Source: JANXVV01 sp038230975 (GTDB lineage Bacteria; Planctomycetota; Phycisphaerae; Tepidisphaerales; Tepidisphaeraceae). Taken from it: 8,854 bases of DNA. The stretch lies in contig JBBRMF010000220.1 of NCBI GenBank assembly GCA_038230975.1, positions 1-8,854 on the forward strand. Reading direction: 5' to 3'. Made by a program: the position numbers and the translations under genes. How positions within the stretch are numbered: position 1 is the first letter of the stretch; the number at the start of each line of letters is the position of its first letter. The notes below the pieces were generated by a model that was not told where the DNA came from, did not search any database, and saw nothing but the letters and a program-made list of their open reading frames with translations. Positions 1 through 5,873 of the stretch are shown one piece after another.

Positions 1-24
1 CCCGACTCTTATCGCGGTTCTACT

Positions 25-687
25 TTAATCCAATCTTTTCGCGAACTGTTCCCGCCAGTCGGATGACAAGGGTGGCAGGGTGGCCAGTTCCCGGTTTGAT
101 TCGGCATCTTTTTTGCCTTGATACATTGCGAACATGGCGCGGGCGATGGTCCATTTTGGGTAGGGTCGCTCGAGTAATGCAACGGGCAGGCCGGCTTCGA
201 CGGTCCCTTCTTCCAGCACGCGCAAATACCATCCGCCGCGATTGTGGGCGATGACCATTGCGGGCAATTCGTTGTTGTTCCATCGTCGCGCAAGTTTCGA
301 GCAGGGTTGGCGGGGTTGGGAGACTTCGACGCGAAGTGGACCGATTGCATATTGATCGCCGAGACAAACTTCCGGTTCGTTCAACGAGGTGATGGAGAAG
401 TTCTCACCGAACCCGCCGAACGGCATCGTCGGAATATTCAGTTCCTCTTGCCAGCGATCGTAGTGATCGGCGCAGTAGGCCAGGATGGGTCGATCCGGCC
501 CACCATGGAATCTCGGGTCGGCTTGGCCGTCACCGCTGACCAGAAGTGAGCCCACATGAACCGGCCCGGTCACAGGTTGCTTATGAATGGCGGTATGCCA
601 TGGCCTATCGAGCGGATCAGCGGCATCTTGATGACCGAGCCTGCGTGGCTTGCCTACCTGGATCGAGACTAAAATCGGGGTATTCAT
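25..687 (-). CDS. MOSC-domain protein, YiiM-like
   Basis: The protein (220 aa from ATG 687) has the MOSC fold used by molybdenum-cofactor sulfurases and by the YiiM/YcbX group, which detoxify N-hydroxylated bases such as 6-N-hydroxylaminopurine with Moco. Numbering from GTG 696, visible landmarks are RFHGGPDRP (about 62-70), FGGFGENFS (about 93-101), a GD in CLGDQYAIGP, and VSQPRQPCSKL with Cys132, the conserved cysteine thought to ligate molybdenum. The C-terminal stretch after about residue 180 (KWTIARAMFAMYQGKKD onward) matches the helical '3-alpha' domain found in YiiM. There is no signal peptide, so it is probably cytoplasmic. An alternative GTG start at 696 adds three residues; neither start has a clear Shine-Dalgarno. 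The stop is TAA at 25-27. The gene lies 91-100 bases downstream of the nuclease gene on the same strand, with a strong hairpin between them, so co-transcription is uncertain. Family is confident; substrate is inferred. Confidence 0.92.
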   Translation of the reverse strand: MNTPILVSIQVGKPRRLGHQDAADPLDRPWHTAIHKQPVTGPVHVGSLLVSGDGQADPRFHGGPDRPILAYCADHYDRWQEELNIPTMPFGGFGENFSITSLNEPEVCLGDQYAIGPLRVEVSQPRQPCSKLARRWNNNELPAMVIAHNRGGWYLRVLEEGTVEAGLPVALLERPYPKWTIARAMFAMYQGKKDAESNRELATLPPLSSDWREQFAKRLD

Positions 688-717
688 TGTTGACACTCAG
701 AAGATCGCTGCGCTTTT

Positions 718-749
718 GCGATTTCGATCCGAGTGCGGATCGAAATCGC
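718..749. repeat. 13-bp perfect inverted repeat (hairpin) between nuclease and MOSC genes
   Basis: GCGATTTCGATCC at 718-730 is the exact reverse complement of GGATCGAAATCGC at 737-749. The six-base loop GAGTGC can add one more G-C pair. It sits in the 91-100 base gap after the nuclease stop and about 20-30 bases before the MOSC start. Read on the minus strand, the stem is followed by AAAAGCG rather than a run of T, so it is not a classical intrinsic terminator. It could stabilise the 3' end of the nuclease mRNA, act as a terminator without a U tract, or be a protein-binding palindrome. Confidence 0.75.
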
Positions 750-787
750 GGAGTACCGCGAACATCGGCAGGATATCCATGCGACCT

Positions 788-1750
788 CTATCTGAACAGT
801 GCGTTGATCTGATCCGCCAGCCGATATCCGGCGAGCACGGCCTGACGACGGGCGGTTTTCGCGGCGGCTGCTTCGTATCCTTCCGGAAGAGGCGGAACAT
901 CGGCCGGTATCGCGCCGCGGGTTGCGGGGGCGACGGCGCTTAAGAGCGCGCCGTCGCGATAGACCATCGATTTGGCCAAGGCATAACTTTCCATCACCCA
1001 GTCTTTGACGGCGTCATTCTTCAATTGATCTTTAATCGCTTCGCGGGAAAGTGTCGGGTCGGCCGTCAATTCGGCGGCCAATTTCATGAGGGCGGGCAGG
1101 CTGGCATCTTTGGTTGCAGCACTGTCCCAGAAAAAGTGCAGGTTGACGGGTTGGCCTTCCTGGGGTTGGACGATTTGTGAATTACCGCCTCGATCACCTT
1201 GCGGGAAACGGTCGGTGTACATGGCCGCTGCATGCAGCGGTTGATGCAGGTCGCCGGTCAAGTGCGCAAGCCAGCAGAGGCGGATGGCTTTATCGAAGTC
1301 TTTGACGGTCGCATCGGTTAGATCGGCGTGAATTTTCACCATCGCCTGCAGGGCATTCTTCGGATCAGTGCCGGGTGTCCATTGTTCTTCCGGGGCCGGG
1401 CCGTTGGCGGTTCCGAGGTTGTAGGGGTAATCGACGTAATGCCAGACGGGATGGTTTTCCAGGTGCGTCATCGGGTGGGCTTGGCCGCGCACGATATCCG
1501 GCCACGTCCCGGCGATTAAGAACGCCCACAAATCCGCATCCGCATCGTCTGGTTTGCCGGCCAGAAGATCCTTCTCATAACGAGGATGCTGCTTGAGCAG
1601 CTTGTTCACCGCTTCTTTGGCGGTGGGAGTTAGTTGTTGATACGCGATCAAATCCACCAGCTCATGGCCGGCGGCATTCCACGCCAGTGATGTCACGGCG
1701 GGGAAGAGCGACAGGGTCAAGACCAAAATGGAAGCGACGCATTTTCGCAT
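788..1750 (-). CDS. secreted S1/P1-type zinc nuclease
   Basis: This 320-residue protein belongs to the S1/P1 nuclease family, trinuclear-zinc enzymes that cut single-stranded DNA and RNA and remove 3'-phosphates from nucleotides. A signal peptide (about residues 1-23, ending SLA) would expose Trp24 as the mature N-terminus, which in P1 nuclease is itself a zinc ligand. The other family ligands appear in order: His29 in WNAAGHE, Asp85 in TWPD, His104 in VWHYVD, His163 and Asp167 and His173 in HLTGDLHQPLH, and His205 and Asp209 in NLHFFWD. The GDRGGN segment (185-190) is also characteristic. Length is normal for the family and all metal ligands are present, so it should be active, in the periplasm or outside. 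The ATG at 1750 has AAGGA five bases upstream (TCCTT at 1756-1760 on the plus strand). The upstream gap contains an unusual set of alternative hairpins (1809-1878). Confidence 0.94.
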   Translation of the reverse strand: MRKCVASILVLTLSLFPAVTSLAWNAAGHELVDLIAYQQLTPTAKEAVNKLLKQHPRYEKDLLAGKPDDADADLWAFLIAGTWPDIVRGQAHPMTHLENHPVWHYVDYPYNLGTANGPAPEEQWTPGTDPKNALQAMVKIHADLTDATVKDFDKAIRLCWLAHLTGDLHQPLHAAAMYTDRFPQGDRGGNSQIVQPQEGQPVNLHFFWDSAATKDASLPALMKLAAELTADPTLSREAIKDQLKNDAVKDWVMESYALAKSMVYRDGALLSAVAPATRGAIPADVPPLPEGYEAAAAKTARRQAVLAGYRLADQINALFR

Positions 1751-1755
1751 GGTTG

Positions 1756-1760
1756 TCCTT
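1756..1760 (-). promoter_or_regulatory. ribosome binding site of the nuclease gene
   Basis: On the minus strand AAGGA lies five bases before the ATG at 1750, supporting that start. The resulting N-terminus is a clean signal peptide. Confidence 0.6.
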
Positions 1761-1808
1761 CAGTGAATCAAAATATCATAGACCCGCAGGAAGAGTCGGG
1801 GGCCAAAT

Positions 1809-1878
1809 GTCTCGGTCCGCCGAGACCTGTGCGCGTCCGAAAACGAAACACACAGGTCTCGGGATACCGCCACCTGTG
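1809..1878 (-). promoter_or_regulatory. candidate leader RNA switch or operator array upstream of the nuclease gene
   Basis: Four segments can form mutually exclusive stems. Segment 1 is GTCTCGG (1809-1815), segment 2 CCGAGACCTGTG (1820-1831), segment 3 CACAGGTCTCGG (1851-1862) and segment 4 ACCTGTG (1872-1878). Segments 1 and 2 pair over 7 bp with a four-base loop, 2 and 3 pair perfectly over 12 bp with a 19-base loop, and 3 and 4 pair over 7 bp with a 14-base loop. The array lies about 60-130 bases upstream of the nuclease ATG in its direction of transcription. No U tract follows the last stem on either strand, so transcription termination is not supported. The three ACCTGTG/CACAGGT copies could instead be binding sites for a regulator. 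Confidence 0.45.
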
Positions 1879-1969
1879 GCACCCGTTATGCTCAAAACTC
1901 AACGAAACGATCTGCGAGTCTACTATGATAGGCGAAAATTGCTGTTGCCGAGGTTCTGGAACATCGGTT

Positions 1970-1984
1970 CATCAATTCTTGATG
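1970..1984 (-). terminator. weak hairpin after ppk1
   Basis: CATCAA (1970-1975) and TTGATG (1979-1984) form a 6-bp stem with a three-base loop, about 26 bases past the ppk1 stop codon. It is AT-rich and not followed by a U run, so it is only a weak candidate for the ppk1 transcript end. Confidence 0.2.
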
Positions 1985-2010
1985 TGCTGCGAGCGCAAAC
2001 TCAATTTTTG

Positions 2011-4251
2011 TCACACTTGTACGAACGGCGTGGGTGTGGTCAATCGCAGTGCGGTTCGGGGACGGGCGATGTCCATCAGCGTTTGATGTGTGCCGATCTG
2101 GCTTTCGGGGTTGTCTGGAATCCGTTGGATATAAGTGCCGTCAGATTGCATTTCCCAAGCCTGTCGACGGTCATGCAGCATGATCTGCAGGATGGCCCAC
2201 AGTTTTTCCCGCTGCACGTGATCTTCGATGGGGACAACCGCCTCGACGCGTGCTTCAAGATTGCGATACATCCAGTCGGCCGATCCGATATAGAACTCAG
2301 CATCGAGCGGATTCTGTGCCCCGTTCTGGAAGTAGAAGATTCGAGAATGCTCGAGGAATCGACCGATCACGCTGATAACGCGGATTCGATCGCTGACACC
2401 CGGAACACCTGGCCGTAAGGTGCAGACGCCGCGAACGATCAGATCGATCTCGACACCGGCCTGACTGGCATCATATAAGGCGTGAGAAATCTCGTTGTCC
2501 GCGAGGCTGTTCATTTTGGCGATGATCCGCGCGGAACGACCGGAGAGGGCAATTTCCGTTTCTCGCTGGATCATCTCCAGAAATCGGCGTTTCATGGTGA
2601 CCGGAGCCACCAGCAGTTTGCGGTAGTCTTTCTTGAGTGATCGACCCGTCAGGTAATGGAATAAGCCGACCAGATCTTCGGTGATCCCCGGGTCGCAGGT
2701 GAATAAGCCGAGGTCGGTGTAGAGCTTGGCGGTGCCGACGTTGTAGTTGCCCGTGCCGACGTGAGCATAGCAGCGAATGCCGTCAGGATCTTGTCGAACG
2801 ACCAGAGTTGTTTTGGTGTGCGTCTTGAGGCCCATGATGCCGTAGACGACGTGGACACCGGCTTTTTCGAGGGCCTGGGCCAGCAGGATATTGCGCTCTT
2901 CGTCAAAGCGCGCTTTCAGCTCGACCAGGCAGACGACCTGCTTACGTTCTTCGGCGGCGCGGATCAGGGTGTGGATGAACGGGCTGTCGTCACCGGTGCG
3001 GTAGACGGTCATCTTGATGGCCAGCACCTTCGGGTCGGCGGCGGCGGCTTCGACGAACCGCTGTACACTGTGCGTGAAGCTTTCGTACGGGTGATGAACG
3101 ATAATATCACCGGCACGAATCAGGCTGAAGATGTCCCCTTCATCATCGGCAATGCTGGGTGGCAGGACCGGAGTCCACGGCTCAAACCGCAATTTAGAAA
3201 GCGATAAATCGCTGACCGGGCGGAGGTCGCCGTAATCCAGTTCACCGGCAAGTTCAAAGACGTCCAGATCATTCAGTCCGAGCTCCTGCATGAGGAACTT
3301 CAGGATCCAGGGGTTTGGATTAGGGCCATGTTCGAGTCGAACGACTTTCGCAAACCGCCGGGCTCGGAGTTCTTCTTCAACCAATTCGATCAAGTCTTCA
3401 GAGTCGTCATCATCGCGCTCGATGTCGGCATTGCGAGTCAGTCGAAATGGCATCACATCAACCACCGTCATCTCCGGAAACAGATCCTGCAAATTCGCTT
3501 TTACGATGTCGAGTACGCGAACAAAAATGAATTGACCACTTGGATCAGCATTGCCCAGGCGAATCCAGCGGGGGAGCGTTTCGGGGATTTTAATGCGGGC
3601 GAAGAGACGTTCGTCATGGTTCGGGTGCGAAAGAATCACACCGAGGGAGTCCGATAGATTGGAGATGAACGGGAACGGATGCCCCGGGTCGACCGCCAAC
3701 GGCGTCAGGATGGAGAAGATGCTGGCTCGGAAGAACTTGCGGGCGGCCTCGCGCTGTTCCGCGGGGACATCGACCCATTCGAGCAAATGAATGCCATTTT
3801 GCACCAGAGCCGGCCGGATGGATTCGGCAAATATCTTCGCCTGCTCCTGCAGCATCGGAATGATGGCCTGGCGGATGGCAACCAACTGCTGTTGAGGTGT
3901 CAGCCCGTTGCTGTTCTTGTTCACCACCCCGGCGGTGATCTGGCTGCGCAATCCACCGACGCGCTTCATCACAAACTCGTCCAGATTGCTGGTGAAGATC
4001 TCCAGAAACTTGACGCGCTCCAGCAATGGATTGCGATCGTCTGTTGCTTCGTGCAGCACTCGCCGATTGAATTCCAACCAGCTTATTTCGCGATTGAGAA
4101 AGGGGGGGCGTTTGACCACGGTTTCGGCACTGGCAACGCTCCTCGTTTCGACCTCTGAAGTTGGCGCAGCCAGCATCGCAAGCTCGGCCTCAAGAACTCG
4201 AGCTTCATTTCGAGATCCATTGTGCTTTCGAGAGTTCTTCGTGTCGCTCAT
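2011..4251 (-). CDS. ppk1: polyphosphate kinase 1
   Basis: Ppk1 reversibly transfers the gamma-phosphate of ATP onto inorganic polyphosphate through a phosphohistidine. In numbering from ATG 4251 (746 aa), the N-terminal domain shows REISWLEFN and TSNLDEFVMKRVGGL (Asn89, the ATP-contacting position). The first phospholipase-D-like domain holds VYRTGDDSP (Arg418) and ELKARFDEE (Arg448). The phosphorylated histidine is His478 in GLKTHTK, followed by YAHVGTGNYN (His497). The second such domain has FLEHSRIFYF (His635) and YIGSADWMYRNLEARVEA. All catalytic residues known from E. coli Ppk are present. The protein is longer than the usual roughly 690 residues because of a polar, probably disordered N-terminal tail of about 45 residues. 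A GTG at 4278 and an ATG at 4260 are alternative starts; ATG 4251 is preferred because GAAG lies upstream and the other starts have no visible ribosome site. No ppx or CHAD-domain partner is adjacent. Confidence 0.97.
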   Translation of the reverse strand: MSDTKNSRKHNGSRNEARVLEAELAMLAAPTSEVETRSVASAETVVKRPPFLNREISWLEFNRRVLHEATDDRNPLLERVKFLEIFTSNLDEFVMKRVGGLRSQITAGVVNKNSNGLTPQQQLVAIRQAIIPMLQEQAKIFAESIRPALVQNGIHLLEWVDVPAEQREAARKFFRASIFSILTPLAVDPGHPFPFISNLSDSLGVILSHPNHDERLFARIKIPETLPRWIRLGNADPSGQFIFVRVLDIVKANLQDLFPEMTVVDVMPFRLTRNADIERDDDDSEDLIELVEEELRARRFAKVVRLEHGPNPNPWILKFLMQELGLNDLDVFELAGELDYGDLRPVSDLSLSKLRFEPWTPVLPPSIADDEGDIFSLIRAGDIIVHHPYESFTHSVQRFVEAAAADPKVLAIKMTVYRTGDDSPFIHTLIRAAEERKQVVCLVELKARFDEERNILLAQALEKAGVHVVYGIMGLKTHTKTTLVVRQDPDGIRCYAHVGTGNYNVGTAKLYTDLGLFTCDPGITEDLVGLFHYLTGRSLKKDYRKLLVAPVTMKRRFLEMIQRETEIALSGRSARIIAKMNSLADNEISHALYDASQAGVEIDLIVRGVCTLRPGVPGVSDRIRVISVIGRFLEHSRIFYFQNGAQNPLDAEFYIGSADWMYRNLEARVEAVVPIEDHVQREKLWAILQIMLHDRRQAWEMQSDGTYIQRIPDNPESQIGTHQTLMDIARPRTALRLTTPTPFVQV

Positions 4252-4290
4252 AGGTTTCATCTTCGGCCAGTTTACCACTCAACTAGGCAA

Positions 4291-4319
4291 ATAGGATGTC
4301 TGACGCAGCGAATTGCCAA
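4291..4319 (-). promoter_or_regulatory. candidate promoter of ppk1
   Basis: On the minus strand TTGGCA (4314-4319, five of six matches to the -35 consensus) is followed after 17 bases by TCCTAT (4291-4296, three of six matches to the -10 consensus). Transcription from it would begin near 4284. That makes the GTG at 4278 an unlikely start and gives a 5' leader of about 33 bases for ATG 4251. The -10 match is poor. Confidence 0.25.
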
Positions 4320-4419
4320 ATTACGCTCATTCTTAACAACTTTCCCGCCAAAGAGGATCAAATTAACGCAAGGTTATTCTGATCTTGATACATCCTTTAT
4401 GTGAGGTGTCTATCTTCCC

Positions 4420-4431
4420 ACCCTCGAGGGT
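4420..4431. repeat. 12-base perfect palindrome, candidate operator
   Basis: ACCCTCGAGGGT reads the same on both strands and lies 171 bases before the prepilin-type start, in the divergent intergenic region. With no loop it would suit a dimeric regulator better than an RNA hairpin. Confidence 0.3.
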
Positions 4432-4591
4432 TTGTCGCCAGAACGCCTCGGCGAGGAACCGCTTGTCTTTTTCGGGTTTCTGCTTCGATTTGAAGCGAGC
4501 GGCGGTTTCAGAAGAACAAGGCGAATGACAAAACTCGGCAAGGAGCGGCGTACCGCGTGGTGCGATACCGCTTAATGGGCCAATGGAAGGC

Positions 4592-4596
4592 AAGGA
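4592..4596 (+). promoter_or_regulatory. ribosome binding site of the prepilin-type gene
   Basis: AAGGA is followed six bases later by the ATG at 4603, which gives a textbook short prepilin leader. Confidence 0.65.
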
Positions 4597-4602
4597 TAGG
4601 TT

Positions 4603-5589
4603 ATGAAATTAGTGATCAGACGCAAGCGGTTGGGTTTTACCCTGGTTGAATTACTCGTAGTTATCGGCATTATCGCGCTTCTTATCAGCATATTACTCCC
4701 GGCGTTGAGCAAAGCTCGGGAATCCGCGAACACGATCAAATGCGCTGTCAATCTTCGGGCCATCGGGCAGGGGTTTTCGATTTATACGGCGGATTACAAG
4801 GGCAAATATCCGGCTGCTTATACGTATGAAGGTCAGGTTTACGGAGCTCCCAACCAACAACCCATTCAAGGATACATTCACTGGTCCTATTTCCTGTACG
4901 GACAAGGATCGGGTGGAACGAACAGCGGTAACAATGCGGTGGGTGTCGTGGGTTTAAAGTCGTTTCTTTGCCCGGCATTCGAAAAAGGCGGGTTGCCACC
5001 GACCAACACCGAGCCGGGCAACCTTGAATCCGGCCAGGAACAGGATGCCCCGGGCATCATCGATAAACAAGCTCCTCGCATGGCCTATACGGTCAACGAA
5101 GCGATCTGCGGGAGGAATAAGTACAGCACTGCCGAGGGTCTCGTTTATAAGTATGTCAGTGCCGGCAGCGTTCGGTATTCGGCCAATACCATTCTTGCCA
5201 CCGAATTTGACACGAATTGGGCTACCGCCGGTGCGGCAGGCGATGTGGGCGGCGGAACTGTTTGCAAAAGCCATCGGCCAGTGACCGGATTTACCCAGGC
5301 TTCTCTTTCACCTGCCGACTGGAAGGCTCTTTACAAGCTCAATCCGGGTAAGAACGTGCGTCGGGTCACCACAGCCGACCTAAACATTACCAGTGGTGTC
5401 TCGCCGGGTGACAGTATCAATGCGGTCGGACGTAACCACGGAACGGGTAAGCCGCTGGAGAAAAAGTCGAATTTCCTCTACTGCGACGGCCATGTCGAAA
5501 CCAAATTGGTCGCAGAGACCATCGACCCCAAGAACTTTCAGTGGGGAGATCGAATTTACAGCCTGGACGTCAATGTTCCAGTGCCTTGA
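4603..5589 (+). CDS. prepilin-type N-terminal cleavage/methylation protein, DUF1559-like
   Basis: This 328-residue protein begins with a short basic leader (MKLVIRRKRLG) followed by FTLVELLVVIGIIALLISI. That is the type IV prepilin / type II pseudopilin signature, cleaved by prepilin peptidase between Gly11 and Phe12, with the conserved Glu5 of the mature protein at residue 16. The hydrophobic helix (about 12-35) anchors it before assembly. Then comes KCAVNLRAIGQGFSIYTADY, typical of the DUF1559 pseudopilin-like proteins that are greatly expanded in Planctomycetes, Verrucomicrobia and Lentisphaerae. The C-terminal FLYCDGHVETK (Asp295, Gly296, His297) is the family's DG motif. The preceding conserved His is probably His279 in RNHG, a longer spacing than the usual H-X9-DG. 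The specific role is unknown; these proteins are thought to be extracellular and to use type II secretion-like machinery. It lies 280 bases upstream of the large secreted-protein gene in the same orientation. Confidence 0.92.
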   Translation: MKLVIRRKRLGFTLVELLVVIGIIALLISILLPALSKARESANTIKCAVNLRAIGQGFSIYTADYKGKYPAAYTYEGQVYGAPNQQPIQGYIHWSYFLYGQGSGGTNSGNNAVGVVGLKSFLCPAFEKGGLPPTNTEPGNLESGQEQDAPGIIDKQAPRMAYTVNEAICGRNKYSTAEGLVYKYVSAGSVRYSANTILATEFDTNWATAGAAGDVGGGTVCKSHRPVTGFTQASLSPADWKALYKLNPGKNVRRVTTADLNITSGVSPGDSINAVGRNHGTGKPLEKKSNFLYCDGHVETKLVAETIDPKNFQWGDRIYSLDVNVPVP

Positions 5590-5635
5590 GAACAATTACG
5601 GTTTGCTCGGCTCATGCTTTATTCATTCAGAACGA

Positions 5636-5673
5636 TCCACGGCCATGGTTACGCCGGTGAACATGGCCGTGGA
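5636..5673 (+). terminator. strong stem-loop after the prepilin-type gene
   Basis: TCCACGGCCATG (5636-5647) pairs perfectly with CATGGCCGTGGA (5662-5673) across a 14-base loop, 47 bases after the prepilin stop. No U tract follows, so it may be a 3'-end stabilising hairpin or a terminator without a U run. Confidence 0.45.
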
Positions 5674-5723
5674 GGTCGTGCATGGACAACCTGGCACATT
5701 GAGAATTCGTGAAAATCTTGGTT

Positions 5724-5740
5724 AACGCAAAATGCGTTTT
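5724..5740 (+). terminator. weak intrinsic-terminator-like hairpin
   Basis: AACGCA (5724-5729) pairs with TGCGTT (5733-5738) across a three-base loop. The stem runs into a TTTT tract (5737-5740), but it is short and not very GC-rich. Confidence 0.25.
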
Positions 5741-5759
5741 AAGTTCGCGATGACTTAAA
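5738..5759 (+). repeat. 7-bp hairpin overlapping the preceding one
   Basis: TTTAAGT (5738-5744) pairs with ACTTAAA (5753-5759) across an eight-base loop. It shares base 5738 with the preceding hairpin, so the two form back to back or compete slightly. Confidence 0.35.
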
Positions 5760-5828
5760 GCAACAGAACTAGAAGTGGTGACTGGTGTTTTTCAAACGGG
5801 ATGTTCCCGCGATGAGAGGCACCGGCGT

Positions 5829-5873
5829 ATGGAGAACACCGGGTTCGGCCCGGGGATTGTGAGGAGACTGTGA
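5829..5873 (+). CDS. possible 14-codon upstream ORF overlapping the GTG start
   Basis: An ATG at 5829 opens the short frame MENTGFGPGIVRRL, which stops at TGA 5871-5873. The stop overlaps the GTG start (5870-5872) of the large secreted-protein gene. AGAGG (5815-5819) lies nine bases upstream of the ATG, an acceptable ribosome-site spacing. If translated, it could couple translation into the large gene or open the GC hairpin at 5839-5853. A chance open frame of this length is quite possible. Confidence 0.2.
   Translation: MENTGFGPGIVRRL
5861..5866 (+). promoter_or_regulatory. ribosome binding site deciding the GTG start
   Basis: GAGGAG lies only three bases before the GTG at 5870. The spacing is short, but there is no other usable start before codon 15, and the GTG start gives a complete signal peptide. 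Confidence 0.55.

Larger units (their letters stand above)
4279..4602. other. non-coding gap between divergent ppk1 and prepilin-type genes
   Basis: These 324 bases separate two divergently transcribed genes and must carry both promoters. The ppk1 side is AT-rich. The prepilin side is GC-richer and holds a 12-base perfect palindrome (4420-4431) and a 5-bp hairpin GCTTC/GAAGC (4492-4506). A weak plus-strand promoter may exist as TTAACG (4363-4368), 16 bases and TTGATA (4385-4390), but it matches consensus poorly. A minus-strand open frame of 76 codons (4363-4593) has no recognisable motif and is not called. No known riboswitch was recognised. Confidence 0.6.
5590..5869 (+). other. structured intergenic region before the large secreted-protein gene
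   Basis: No convincing full-length gene lies here. It holds a 12-bp inverted repeat (5636-5673), two tandem hairpins (5724-5738 and 5738-5759), a CGGGA/TCCCG hairpin (5797-5809), a GC-rich hairpin CCGGG/CCCGG (5839-5853) close to the ribosome site, and a 14-codon open frame (5829-5873). GGTGTT (5784-5789) can also pair with AACACC (5835-5840), enclosing the 5797-5809 hairpin. The promoter of the downstream gene was not identified with confidence. Confidence 0.5.

Noticed and set aside
1923..1928. Minus-strand TATCAT as a -10 element for the nuclease
   Set aside because: No acceptable -35 hexamer lies 16-18 bases upstream, so it is not listed as a promoter.
1687..2418. Plus-strand open frame of 243 codons
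   Set aside because: It runs antisense to the 3' end of ppk1 and the 5' end of the nuclease gene, shows no recognisable motif, and its sequence is explained by those genes' codon pattern.
3679..4158. Plus-strand open frame of 159 codons
   Set aside because: It is entirely antisense to well-conserved ppk1 coding sequence.
4363..4593. Minus-strand open frame of 76 codons in the divergent gap
   Set aside because: It has no recognisable motif or domain, and it occupies the region that must hold promoters and the prepilin ribosome site.
4440..4602. Possible riboswitch (for example cyclic di-GMP) in front of the prepilin-type gene
   Set aside because: The region has small hairpins, but I could not find the conserved core bases of any class I know.
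5393..5725. Plus-strand open frame of 110 codons overlapping the prepilin-type gene end
   Set aside because: It is out of frame with the conserved DGHV-containing prepilin frame and shows no domain features.
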